Shown in pieces: positions 33,902 through 44,606 of a stretch of 64,000 nucleotides of DNA. Every line of letters begins with the position of its first letter. Within the stretch, counting starts at the first letter, position 1. The translations under genes and the position numbers were made by a program. The DNA is from Triticum aestivum. Its lineage: Eukaryota > Streptophyta > Magnoliopsida > Poales > Poaceae. Where the stretch lies: the NCBI RefSeq assembly GCF_018294505.1, contig NC_057813.1, positions 313,362,900 to 313,426,899 on the forward strand, given 5' to 3'. Under the pieces are notes generated by a model. It saw only the letters and a program-made list of their open reading frames with translations, was not told where the DNA came from and searched no databases.

Positions 33902-35329
33902 TGAAAGGATCGATATAGTTGACTAGAGGGGGGGTGAATAGGCAACTAACAATTTTCAGCTTTTCTTTACCAAATTAAACTTTGCATCAAAGTAGGTTGT
34001 CTAAATATGCAACTAGGTGAGCAACCTATATGATGCAACAACAATAAGTGCACAAGCAAGCAAGGGATACAACACAAAAAGCTTGCATAAGTAAAGGCAC
34101 GAGATAACCAAGAGTGGAGCCGATGGAGATGAGGATGTGTTACCGAAGTTCCTTCCTTTTGAGGGGAAGTACGTCTTCGTTAGAACGGTGTGGAGGCACA
34201 ATGCTCCCTAAGAAGCCACTAGGGCCACCGTATTCTCCTCACGCCCTCACACAATACGAGATGCCATGATTCCACTATTGGTACCTTTGAAGGCGGCGAC
34301 CGAACCTTTACAAACAAGGTTGGGGCTATCTCCACAACTTAATTGGAGGCTCCCAACGACACCACAAAGCTTCACCACAATGGACTATGGCTCTGAGGTG
34401 ACCTCAACCGTCTAGGGTGCTCAAACACCCAAGAGTAACAAGATCCGCTAGGGATTAGTGGGGGAATCAAATTTCTCTTGGTGGAAGTGTAGATCCGGGC
34501 CTTCTCAACCTATCCCGAGCAAATCAACAAGTTTGATTGGCTAGGGAGAGAGATCGGGCGAAAATGGAGCTTTGAGCAACAATGGAGCTTTTGGGGGAAG
34601 AGGTAGGTCAACTTTGGGGCAGAAGACCCCTTTATATAATGGGGGGAACAATCCAACCATTACCCCCAAGCAGCCCCACAGAGAGCGGTACTACCGCTTG
34701 GGTGGGCGGTACTACCGCTGAGCCAGCGGTACTACAGTACCACCTAGAGGTATTGCCGCGAACATGAGGGGAGCAAGGTCCTGGACCCAGAGCGGTGCTA
34801 CAGCGGTGGTAAGGGCGGTACTACCGCTTGGGAGCGGTACTACCGCCACTACTACCGCAGCTAGTGCCGCACAACCCGACACGAGAAAAAGAGGCCTCGA
34901 GTCGAGGCGGTAGTAGCTCGGAGCCTCAGCGGTACTACGGAGGAAGACATCAAGCGGTACTACCGCTGAGGAGCGGTACTACCGCTTGATGTGCTTTGGC
35001 GGTACTACCGCAGTGGCCCGCGGTACTACCGCTAGGACCAAACAGAGAAAACAAAGAGGGGAAGGAGAGCTCCATTGAAGCGGGAAGGATCAGCGGGTGC
35101 GATAAGGATGTGTACGTGTTGATTCCACCCTAGCCTTACCAAAGCGGATCCCCTCTTGATAGTACGGTGACTCCTACGCAACTAGTCCACCAACAGAGAA
35201 ATGAAAGAGCTACACCGTCTTGAATAAAACACCGAGGGGAGGGAATCGTCTCGTGCCAATGGATGAATCTCTGAAAATCTCAACGCACACGATTAGTCCG
35301 TAAAAGCATTATCATCAATCACCGAAACA
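33902..35329 (-). repeat. TE-3 5' LTR
   Basis: 1428 bp, starting TGTTTCGGTGATTG on the minus strand and ending CCTTTCA. It contains the palindrome-rich segment 34680-35035, longer than in the other LTR by one repeat-containing stretch near 35000-35025. A possible TATA (TATATAA) on plus at 34633-34639 is in the wrong orientation for the element. Confidence 0.88.
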
Positions 35330-36039
35330 CCTTGGGGATAAATATGCCCTTACAAAGGGGAGTGATCCATGTCTGAACTGAGTCCTGGTCTTCTAGGGCC
35401 GAGTTGACCTCGGGGCCAGGGGCCGGATCCGTGTCCGGATAGGCATAAGAGTCCAAGGATACAACCTTGTCTTCGAACACTGTCTCCGTGTCGGGGCTCG
35501 AAGGCAACTGCGTGATGGGGTGTTTGCCCAGGGATGATTCTTAGTTTCTAAATGTTGACTCGTCACTAGGGCGGAAGGCTGGAGGTGCGTCACAAGGAGA
35601 GGATTTGGCTGAGAGTAGCTCTCATCGTCCGAACACCACTTCCATGTGGAGGCCTGAGGCTTGGTGTTCGGCAGGCATCACTAACGTAGTCGAGGGGGGT
35701 TCCTGGCCTCCGGACAAGGCGGAGCCATCCGAGCACGAAGCTGGATGGGGTTGAGGCCAATCCATAGATCGGATTGGGGGAAGAATCTGGAGCGGGCGAA
35801 GCGAGGCCCATAGGGGTACAGGGAGAGGCGGTGAATCTGGCAAAGACCAGGTCGCCTCGGGCGTCTGCGACGTACTCCAAGTTGCCAAATCTAATCCGGT
35901 GCTCAGGAGCAACATTGTTGATTTGGTCTAGCTGACCAGTTGGGTTGGCGTGCAGCACGATCCTACCAAACGCGAAGAGCAGGCCAGGGATGAAGAGGTC
36001 CCCGGAGCTAACGCCATCTCTGATGATCAGGCAAGCCAT
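35330..36039 (-). pseudogene. TE-1 gag, N-terminal part
   Basis: From ATG at 36039: MACLIIRDGVSSGDLFIPG, then LFAFGRIVLHANPTGQLDQINNVAPEHRIRFGNLEYVADARGDLVF. This matches TE-7/TE-8 (FGGFTLRANSLGHLEQIESYAPGHQVRFGSLNYTADIRGDLIF). The rest is Pro/Ser-rich and acidic, with shifts, and meets TE-3 at 35329. Confidence 0.75.
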
Positions 36040-36060
36040 CGATCCTTCACCGACCCAACA

Positions 36061-36099
36061 TGCCGGTGTCAAAACCAGCGGATCTTGGGTAGGCGGTCC
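36061..36099 (-). repeat. TE-1 5' LTR remnant
   Basis: 39 bp. On the minus strand it reads GGACCGCCTACCCAAGATCC then GCTGGTTTTGACACCGGCA. This matches the 3' end of the TE-7/TE-8 LTR (...CCTACCCGAGATCCGCCGG, TTTTGACACCGACA). Truncated by insertion of TE-5; the remainder lies right of the window. Confidence 0.75.
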
Positions 36100-36390
36100 T
36101 ATCGTGCAATTAACACGTCAGATGTCCTTAGTGTGAGGACTTAGTCATGAGGCCAATGTATCTATGTGGTAGCTTGAGAGGGGTTGAGCGGAATTGAGAG
36201 ATGCAACACAAGACAAGGGTTTAGACAGCTTCGAGCCCCGGGACACATCATCTGGTAACAACCTTACATGTTGTTTGAGGCTAGATCTCATTATCATCGC
36301 GAGGGAGTCGTCGTAAACCGGCTCTCCACTAGTTGTGTCTAGCCCTAGAGATTATTTCTTGCTTCTCCCTCTTTGGGGAGCCCTGCCCCT

Positions 36391-36400
36391 CCTTATATAA
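36391..36400 (-). promoter_or_regulatory. TE-5 LTR TATA-like box
   Basis: Minus strand TTATATAAGG, downstream of the 18-bp repeats in the element's sense, consistent with the end of U3. Confidence 0.5.
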
Positions 36401-36481
36401 GTTGAAGGGGCGGGTCACATGTAGAGTCCATCTTCGACTAAGACTTAAACTATTTTGACTTCCCTTCCTGGGCTTCTTAAC

Positions 36482-36607
36482 GTCTGCCGGTTTAAGATTG
36501 TCTGCCAATTTAACATTATGTGCCGGTTTAACATTGTCTGTCGGTTTAACATGGTACGCCTGTTTAACATGGTCTGTCGGTTTAACATGGTCTACCGGGT
36601 TATGATT
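36482..36607 (-). repeat. 18-bp tandem repeat, seven units, in TE-5 U3
   Basis: Seven consecutive 18-mers related to GTCTGCCGGTTTAACATT on plus, each differing by 1-5 bases. They lie ~180-300 bp from the LTR start, upstream of the TATA-like box, where retrotransposon enhancers are often repeated. Confidence 0.85.
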
Positions 36608-36784
36608 GACTTAACACCTGCCGGTGCTACCATCTGTCTTAACTCTGCCGGTTCAACACTTGCCGGTTTACCGTCTGTCTTAGCCATCTGTCTTAACAGC
36701 TCCTGGTTTACCACTCACCGGTTTACCAAGTCCCGGCCGGGTTACGACTCTGGCCGGGTCATACCGCGGGGTATATCCCCGACA

Positions 36785-36797
36785 TTAGCCCCCAGTT
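36785..36797 (-). other. TE-5 polypurine tract
   Basis: Minus strand AACTGGGGGCTAA directly before the LTR start TGTCGGGG. Confidence 0.7.
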
Positions 36798-37136
36798 TAA
36801 TTTGGATTTATCCATGTTAAACTGATTCTGATCATCCTTAAGTCCTTGTCACTTCCTTCTTCTAGAAAATCTAGTTTAATAGGCCAGCTTCATAATCAAT
36901 TTGCCGACATTGGTTTGTCATAGAGAAATATTGTGAAGAATAACTTCTTTGACTCAACTCCCAATGCTTAACAAAAATATTGGTCTTTGAAATTTTGATC
37001 TTCAGCCGGTTTAAGAATGTAAAACTTGCCGGTTTAAGAATGTAGAACTTTGTCAGTTTACAAACCTTGATGGCACCGGATCATAACTGTTTGTTAACCA
37101 GCTTTTGAGAATATACCTCTTATATACCCATCACTT

Positions 37137-37661
37137 GTAGCCCCCAAATCTTAAGAAGGTAGCATAGCAGCAACTTAAGACTTGTTTCAATATAAATATC
37201 ACAATCTTGAAGAAATCCAGGTTGTTCATCAAAATCACTAGTCAGAATTGAGTATTCCACATATGTAGCCCCCAAGTGCCGGGTTGTCATTCTTGCAGCA
37301 ACCTGGGACTTGTAATTGCCTGATGCTCATAAAAACTTCAACCAGTGTAGCCCCCAAGGGCCGGGTCATTATGCAATAATGAGCAGGGACTTTGTAAATA
37401 TAATCTTGTAAACTTTGAACAACAACGTGTAGCCCCCAAGGGCCGGCTTAGTAAGATAATATTGAGCTGGGACTTTATATATACTTCAATGAAAATAACA
37501 TCATATGATGTAACCCCCATCATGGGGCTTGAACCCACGTCCACGAGGTTAAGAGCCTTGTGTTTTACCAACTGAGCAGTGGACCCTTCAATATAATGGA
37601 TTAAAAGCTTTGTACCTTGAATTGTTGACAGGAGCAATTGGTAGCCCCCAAGGGCCGGCTT
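37137..37661 (-). repeat. TE-5 array of PPT-like motifs, left part
   Basis: GTAGCCCCCAAG-type motifs (minus strand CTTGGGGGCTAC) start at 37137, 37265, 37347, 37429, 37510 (variant GTAACCCCCAT) and 37641. The spacing is 82, 82 and 81 bp in the middle and about 130 bp at the ends. Units share CCGGGT/CCGGCT and GGGACTT further in. The array continues right of TE-6. Confidence 0.75.
37514..37586 (-). tRNA. tRNA-Lys(CTT)-like pseudogene inside TE-5
   Basis: The 73-nt minus-strand stretch lines up without gaps with plant tRNA-Lys(CTT), recalled from memory. Positions 10-73 match at 55 of 64, including D-arm GCTCAGTTGGTA, anticodon loop CTCTTAA with anticodon CTT, and T-arm GTGGGTTCAAGCCCCA. Positions 2-9 (5' acceptor strand) do not match at all, and the acceptor stem cannot form, so it is a pseudogene. 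No 3' CCA is encoded. It replaces part of one PPT-like repeat unit. Confidence 0.7.
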
Positions 37662-37666
37662 ATTAC

Positions 37667-38582
37667 TGATGAGGACATCAATACCATTGTTACACCCACA
37701 GCCCCTACTGCTACATATACGGGACCAATTACTAGAGCTCGCACACACTAATTAAATTATCAGGTACTTTCGTTTCTTGGTAATGATTCTAATGTTCATG
37801 AGAATATGATGCTGCCTAAATTGGATACATTTGTTTTGCTTACAAATGAAGGGCCTAGCTTGGAGAAGGATGAACATTGGAGCAAGAACAAGCATGGAGA
37901 TGATGCCATGCGCAAGGGGAACAAGAACGGAGTTACAAGTGATGATTTCAGGACTTTGAAGCCACCATAATGGGTGCATGAAGCCTTGGACGAAATATAC
38001 AAGATGCCACTTCATAAATTTCGTCCCGAGGCTATTATAGGTGCTGCGTCACCTTTTTATTGGGCCAGGCCCATGTAATTTCGAAATACATAAGTATAGG
38101 CTATTTTTAGAGTCCGTATGTGTGGGGAAACAAGAGATAGGGTTGATTTCGGACCCCTCCACCAAGGGCCACGAAATTCCCCTCTCTTCCTCTATATATA
38201 CATCCCTTAGGGCACCGTTTAGATTTTGGGTTTTGTTTAGATTAAAGTTCGCCATAGCTGCAACTTCGCGTACTTCGTTTGTGTTCAACGACCAGACAAA
38301 GGCGTCACAGAACCCCACCTTGATCAATAAAGCTTTCATCTTATATTCGCAATATCCAGATTGCAAACTCAGTTTCTTGCTTGTTCTTCGTTTGCTTGCA
38401 GGAAACAGACCCTCGTGGTCAGGTTGATCGTGCTCCGGCGTGGTCAATAACCTCTTGGAGTTGGTTTAGCGATTGCTAAGGCGCGACGTCCTCGCACGTT
38501 CGAAGTCGGATCGTCAAAGTCGACTGCCACCAAAGCGATATCCATCATCTCATCGAAAGACGGGACACCTTTGCCTCTATCA
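37667..38582 (+). repeat. TE-6 5' LTR
   Basis: 916 bp, from TGATGAGGACATCAATACC to ...GCCTCTATCA. TATA-like TCTATATATA at 38191-38200. Confidence 0.95.
38191..38200 (+). promoter_or_regulatory. TE-6 5' LTR TATA-like box
   Basis: TCTATATATA in the 5' LTR, the expected start of the genomic transcript downstream. The 3' LTR copy at 45034-45043 reads CCATATATAC. Confidence 0.6.
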
Positions 38583-38584
38583 AG

Positions 38585-38594
38585 TGGTATCAGA
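38585..38594 (+). other. TE-6 primer binding site (initiator tRNA-Met)
   Basis: TGGTATCAGA two nucleotides after the LTR end, identical to the first ten bases of the initiator-Met PBS; the match fades after that. Confidence 0.8.
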
Positions 38595-39698
38595 TTTCCA
38601 GGTTGCTCGGTGAGATTTTACAGTTTTTCATAGTTTAGATCGAGTCTGTTCTTCATACCTATAGTCCACGAAAAAGCCAAAAAAAAATTAGGGTTAGTTC
38701 ATCCCATCCGAACCAATCTGAGCCTTGCATAATCTTTTCTGTATTTGCTTTGTTGAATTTGCGGTTGCATCGTCGTCTCCAGTTGCTGGTCTTAGCGTCT
38801 AGTCTTTTAGAGTTTCGAGTTCTGTTCACAGGTTGTCACGTCGCCGCTGGCATATATCACCACCACATCATCATCGTCGCTGTTGCCATATACCACCACC
38901 ACATATTCACCGCCAATCCGAATCCATATACGCCACCACATATCCGCCGCCATCACGCCAATCCGAGTTCACCTGCAACATATATCCGCCACCTGTCCGT
39001 GTTCCACCAGATTCATCTCCGCCACCAGTCCGAGTTCCACCAGATTCATCTCCGCCACCAGTCCTAGTCCGAGTCTAGTAATTGTTGCATTGTTCTCGAT
39101 TTCCAGATCACGCGACACTCCGAGTCGTGACAAAGAAGGACTCCCCATCTTCCGAGCCATCCGCAGAAGAAAAATAGTTCCAAGTCTGGAAAATTCTGGC
39201 TAGGCAGTTTTTAGACCATTTGTAGACTTTTTCGAAAAAAATTTGTTGCGGAGCAAAAAAAAAGAGGAAAAAAAGGTGCAAAAAAAAGAGAAAAATAATT
39301 CAGAGTGTGCTCCTCCCTTGTTTACGTGCCGCGCCATGATTTTGTTGGTGTTCTAGGCTCGCGTCTCTAGCACAGTCTAGCCTAGGACCAGCACAGTACC
39401 GTCGTTGAGCGTTTATTCAACTTTGCATCTCTGAATTGATTATTGCTGACCCTTTTTGCTACCATATTATAAGCCTTCCCAGCTCCACATACATCTACGT
39501 CGTGCGTTTGACTCTCCCTCGTAATCGCTCTATCCATGCTTTGAGAGTTTTGACTACAACGGTTGCCGATCACCGCCTGTTGCTGGGTAAGAACTGGTAA
39601 GAATTTGAGTTTTGCTTGACGGATTTGTGACACCCACCACCACCACTTGTTAGTAGTCTGTAGGATCATATTCTTGTGTGTTTCTATTGCTGCTAACC
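38595..39698. other. TE-6 leader between PBS and gag
   Basis: About 1.1 kb untranslated leader. It contains a CATATA(C/T)ACCACCACAT-rich tract at 38850-38960 and a 30-bp direct repeat near 39000-39062 (ATTCATCTCCGCCACCAGTC). No coding sequence recognised. Confidence 0.6.
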
Positions 39699-41639
39699 AT
39701 GCCAGGATCACAAGCCGACGAGATTGACTGGGAGAATTTATCAAACAAGGAGCTTCATGATAAGTTTCAGCAAATGATGACTGAACAGGTGCAAGATGTG
39801 CTGAACAATTTTGAAGAGGCCATGGAGAAGATCACTGGCCTTGAGAAGACGTTCGAAACAAAGCTCGATAACAAGTTTAATGAATTGCTCGCGCGTCTTC
39901 CACCACCACCACCCGCTGCACCTAACGCACCTCTCCAACAACAACAACAACAACAACGACTACCTCCACATCGCGAAACAGACCTTCACCGAGCGAGTCG
40001 TGTTCCTCTTGCGTTTGGCCAAACTGTTGGCGCTGCTGTTGATACTTCTGTGGCTCCTGCTGCTGATGCGGAGGAGGATGATTATGTGGGAGATTATGAG
40101 GATGAGGTTGATCAAAATCAGCACTACGTGCAGCCACCTGCACCACCACCAGCAGGTCGACCTCAGGTATATATTCGTAATGGTAGGCCTGCACCACCAC
40201 CTCAGGTACGAGATGATGTCCATATTCCTAAACTGAAATTGAATATTCCACCATTTGAGGGTAGATATGTTCCTGATATATATCTTACTTGGGAGTTAGA
40301 AACTGAACAACGATTTACATGTTTACAATATCCTGAGGAGAGACGAGTTGCTGCTGCTGTTTGTGCTTTCACTAGTTTTGCATGTGTATGGTGGTCTGAA
40401 CATTGTAGATTATATCCTATTCCAACTACTTGGGCTGCTTTGAAAACTGCTATGCGTACTCGTTGGGTTCCACCATATTATCAACGTGAATTGCTTCAAA
40501 AATTACAGCGTTTAAGACAAGGGAAAAATTCTGTAGAAGAATATTATTAGGAATTACAAACTGGCATGATTAGATGTGGTATTGTTGAGGAGAATGAAGC
40601 TATTCTTGCATGTTTTTTGGGTGGATTAAATAGAGAGATTCAGACCATTCTAGACAATAAGGAGTATACTAATATCACTCGTTTATTCCATCTTGCTTGT
40701 AAAGCTGAACGTGAAGTGCAGGATCGACAAGCATTGGGGCGAACTAACTTTTCTACAGGCCGACCTTCATCATGGACACCACGTGCATCTTCTACTTCAA
40801 CTGCACCAGCACCTCCATCCGGTGCCACCTCCAGCCGTGATACAAGAAAACAGGCACAACCACCATTATCTGCCAAGAGCGCACCTGCGGGGCCTGCACA
40901 ACGTTCTTCTTCTTCCATGGCATCAACAGGGCACACAAGTGATATTATTTGTCGTCGTTGTAAGGGAGGAGGTCATTATGCGAGAGAATGCAAATCTCCG
41001 CGTGTGATGATTGCTACCGCGGATGGTGGATATGAGTCCGCTAGTGACTATGATGAGGAGACTTTGGCTCTTATTACACGTGAAGAACATGGTGGAGATG
41101 ATTCTGATCATGAGACGCAATACATGGCTCCTGAAGACGCTGACAGGTATGAGTGTTTAGTTGCTCAACGTGTTTTGAGTGTGCAGGTCACACAAGCTGA
41201 GCAAAATCAGAGGCACAATTTGTTCCATACCAAGGGAGTTGTGAAAGAACGTTCTGTGCGCGTCATCATAGATGGAGGGAGCTGCAACAACTTGGCTAGC
41301 ATGGAGATGGTGGAGAAGCTTTCTCTCACCACAAGACCACATCCACATCCTTACTACATCCAATGGTTCAACAACAGCGGCAAGGTTAAGGTAACACGTA
41401 CTGTTCGTGTGCATTTTAGTATCTCTACATATGCTGATTATGTTGATTGTGATGTGGTACCTATGCAAGCATGTTCCTTATTACTTGGTAGACCATGGCA
41501 ATTTGATAAAAATTCTGTACACCATGGTAGAAACAATCACTATACTCTTGTTCATAAGGATAAAAATATTACTTTGCTTCCTATGACTCCTGATTCCATT
41601 TTGAAAGATGATATTAATAGAGCTAATAAAGCAAAATAG
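39699..41639 (+). pseudogene. TE-6 Gag and aspartic protease
   Basis: ATG at 39699. The N-terminus is MPGSQADEIDWENLSNKELH. A Pro/Gln-rich stretch (about residues 68-93) precedes the capsid: LKLNIPPFEGRYVPDIYLTW, FACVWWSEHCRLYPIPTTWA, LQKLQRLRQGKNSVEEYY. The frame is then cut by TAG at 40548-40550, where Gln is expected. It continues in the same frame with an SR/Pro-rich linker, the zinc knuckle CRRCKGGGHYAREC (about 40950-40991) and the protease VRVIIDGGSCNNLASMEMVE (D-G-G-S near 41271). Another TAG at 41637-41639 leads into pol. No frameshift was found; only nonsense changes. Confidence 0.88.
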
Positions 41640-44606
41640 GAGACGAATAAGAGTGAAAATCAGATTGTGGCAAAAGAATTTGAGCAGCAAATGAAGCCTA
41701 ATAATAAACCATCTAGTGTTGCTTCTGAAATTAAATTGAAAAGTGCATGTTTATTTGCCACCAAATCTGATATTGATGAGCTAGATTTCAGCAAATATGT
41801 TTGCTATGCTTTTGTGTGCAAAGAGGCATTATTTTCATTCGAGGACGTGCCTTCCTCTTTGCCTCCTGCTGTCACTAACATTTTGCAGGAGTTCGCTGAC
41901 GTCTTTCCACAAGACGTGCCACCGGGATTACCGCCTATTCGAGGGATTGAGCATCAGATTGACTTAATTCCCGGTGCTTCACTGCCAAACCGTGCACCAT
42001 ACCGTACCAATCCAGAGGAGACAAAGGAGATTATGCGTCAAGTACAAGAGCTTCTCGACAAAGGTTATATACGCGAATCCCTTAGTCCTTGTGCTGTTCC
42101 TATTATTCTAGTGCCGAAAAAGGATGGTACATCACGTATGTGTGTTGATTGTAGAGGCATTAATAATATTACTATTCGTTATCGTCATCCTATTCCTAGG
42201 CTAGATGATATGCTTGATGAATTGAGTGGCTCTACAATATTCTCCAAAGTTGATTTGCGTAGTGGATACCATCAAATTCGTATGAAATTGGGAGATGAAT
42301 GGAAAACAGCATTCAAAACTAAGTTTGGATTATATGAGTGGTTAGTCATGCCTTTTGGGTTAACTAATGCACCTAGTACTTTCATGAGATTAATGAACGA
42401 AGTTTTACGTGCTTTCATTGGACGATTTGTGGTAGTTTACTTTGATGACATATTGATTTATAGCAGATCTTTGGAAGAACATTTGGGACGTTTACGTGCT
42501 GTTTTTATTGCTCTACGTGATGCACGTTTGTTTGGTAACCTTGGGAAGTGCACCTTTTGCACCGACCGAGTATCTTTTCTTGGCTATGTTGTTACTCCAC
42601 AGGGAATTGAAGTTGATAAAGCCAAGATTAAAGCTATTGAGAGTTGGCCGCAGCCCAAAACGGTCACACAAGTGAGGAGTTTTCTTGGCCTCGCTGGATT
42701 CCATAGGCGTTTTGTGAGAGATTTCAGCACCATTGCTGCACCTCTCAATGAGCTTACAAAGAAAGATGTGCCTTTTCTTTGGGGTACCGCACAGGAAGAA
42801 GCCTTCTCGGTATTGAAAGATAAGTTGACACATGCTCCTTTACTCCAACTTCCTGATTTTAATAAGACTTTTGAGCTTGAATGTGATGCTAGTGGAATTG
42901 GATTAGGCGGTGTGTTATTACAAGATGGCAAACCTGTTGCATACTTTTCTGAAAAATTGAGTGGGCCTAGTCTGAATTATTCTACTTATGATAAAGAATT
43001 ATATGCTCTTGTTCGGACTTTAGAAACATGGCAACATTATTTATGGCCCAAAGAATTTGTTATACATTCTGATCATGAATCTTTGAAACATATTAAAAGT
43101 CAAGCTAAACTGAATCGTAGACATGCTAAATGGGTTGAATTCATTGAGACTTTTCCTTATGTCATTAAACACAAGAAGGGAAAAGAAAATGTTATTGCTG
43201 ATGCATTGTCTCGCCGCTATACTATGCTTTCACAACTTGACTTCAAAATATTTGGTTTGGAGACCATCAAAGATCAATATGTGCATGATGCTGATTTTAA
43301 AGATGTAATGCAGAATTGTAAAGAAGGAAGAATGTGGAACAAGTTCGTCGTTAACGATGGATTTGTGTTTCGTGCTAACAAGCTATGCATTCCAGCTAGC
43401 TCCGTTCGTCTTTTGTTGTTGCAGGAGGCGCATGGAGGAGGATTAATGGGACACTTTGGCGTGAAGAAGACGGAGGATGTACTTGCTACACATTTCTTTT
43501 GGCCAAAGATGAGACGGGATGTTGAGCGTTTTATTGCTCGCTGCACTACATGTCAAAAAGCTAAGTCACGACTCAATCCTCATGGTTTATATATGCCGTT
43601 ACCTGTACCTAGTGTTCCTTGGGAGGATATATCTATGGACTTTGTTTTAGGTTTATCTCGAACAAAGAAGGGGAGGGATAGCATATTTGTTGTCGTGGAT
43701 AGATTCTCGAAAATGGCACACTTTATACCATGTCATAAAAGCGATGATGATGTTAATGTTGCTGATTTGTTCTTTCGTGAAATTATTCGCTTGCATGGTG
43801 TGCCAAATACTATTGTTTCAGATCGTGATACTAAATTTCTTAGCCACTTTTGGAGATGTTTATGGGCTAAGTTGGGGACTAAACTGCTTTTTAGTACTAC
43901 TTGTCACCCCCAAACTGATGGATAAACTGAAGTAGTCAATAGAACGTTGTCTACTATGCTTAGGGCTGTTTTGAAGAATAATAAGAAAATGTGGGAGGAA
44001 TCCTTGCCTCATATTGAATTTGCTTATAATCGTTCATTGCATTCTACTACTAAGATGTGCCCTTTTGAAGTTGTGTATGGTTTCCTACCTCGTGCACCTA
44101 TTGATTTGTTGCCTCTTCCATCTTCGGAGAAGGTTAATTTTGATGCTAAACAACGTGCTGAATTGATTTTAAAAATGCATGAGTTAACTAACGAAAACAT
44201 TGAGCGTATGAATGCTAAATATAAACTTGCTGGAGATAAGGGTAGAAAACATGTTGTGTTTGCACCTGGAGATCTTGTTTGGTTACATTTGCGTAAGGAT
44301 AGATTTCCGGATTTGCGCAAATCAAAGTTAATGCCACGTGCTGATGGTCCCTTTAAGGTGTTAGAGAAAGTAAATGATAATGCATATAAACTTGAGCTGC
44401 CTGCAGATTTTGGGGTTAGTCCCACTTTTAACATTGCAGATTTGAAGCCTTATTTGGGTGACGAAGATGAGCTTCCGTCGAGGACGACTTCATTTCAAGA
44501 AGGGGAGGATGATGAGGACATCAATACCATTGTTACACCCACAGCCCCTACTGCTACATATACGGGACCAATTACTAGAGCTCGCGCACGCCAATTAAAT
44601 TATTAG
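41640..44606 (+). pseudogene. TE-6 Pol: RT, RNase H, integrase
   Basis: Same frame as gag. [53 protein letters not shown], catalytic YFDD at 42438-42449. RNase [53 protein letters not shown]. Integrase: HHCC zinc finger ending CTTCQKAK, core [36 protein letters not shown], then TAA at 43923-43925 where the invariant Gln of HPQTDGQTE belongs. The rest follows in frame (LPHIEFAYNRSLHSTTK, LVWLHLRKDRFPDLRKSKLM, LKPYLGDEDELPSRTTSFQE). The frame enters the 3' LTR at 44510 and stops at TAG 44604-44606. Confidence 0.9.

Larger units (their letters stand above)
17792..35329 (-). mobile_element. TE-3: Maximus-like Sirevirus (Ty1/Copia), interrupted by TE-4
   Basis: LTRs at 17792-19200 and 33902-35329 bracket gag, protease, integrase, RT and RNase H in Copia order (integrase before RT), plus an extra ORF 3' of pol, as in Sireviruses. 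The PBS at 33887-33899 is one mismatch from the initiator-Met site. Subtracting TE-4, the element is about 11.8 kb. Outer flanks do not give a clean TSD (gaggg versus ccttg). Frames are broken by several stops and shifts. Confidence 0.85.
3457..36099 (-). mobile_element. TE-1: old Fatima-like Gypsy element, nested and fragmented
   Basis: Pieces at 3457-8335, 17522-17791 and 35330-36099 join into one minus-strand element. From its 5' end they give a 39-bp remnant of the 5' LTR (36061-36099), gag N-terminus, gag middle, gag-protease, a non-coding spacer and an extra gene on the opposite strand. The order matches the better preserved TE-8. Protein similarity to TE-7/TE-8 is clear but low, and stops and frameshifts are frequent, so this is the oldest layer. 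It was interrupted by the CACTA element, TE-2, TE-3 and TE-5. Its 3' LTR is beyond the left edge. No RT or integrase is seen. Confidence 0.8.
36100..36784 (-). repeat. TE-5 3' LTR
   Basis: 685 bp. Minus-strand start TGTCGGGGATATACCCCGCGG, end ...TTAATTGCACGATA. The first ~285 bp (plus coordinates) align with 50022-50302. It carries an 18-bp tandem repeat and a TATA-like box. Confidence 0.85.

Noticed and set aside
36482..36607. Possible CRISPR-like or minisatellite array
   Set aside because: Units are 18 bp and contiguous, without spacers; it is a tandem repeat inside an LTR of a plant element.
37514..37586. Functional nuclear tRNA-Lys gene
   Set aside because: The 5' acceptor strand has no complementarity to the 3' strand, so the acceptor stem cannot form.
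38850..39078. Overlapping His/Pro-rich frames in the TE-6 leader
   Set aside because: Produced by a CCACCACAT-rich simple tract in the untranslated leader.
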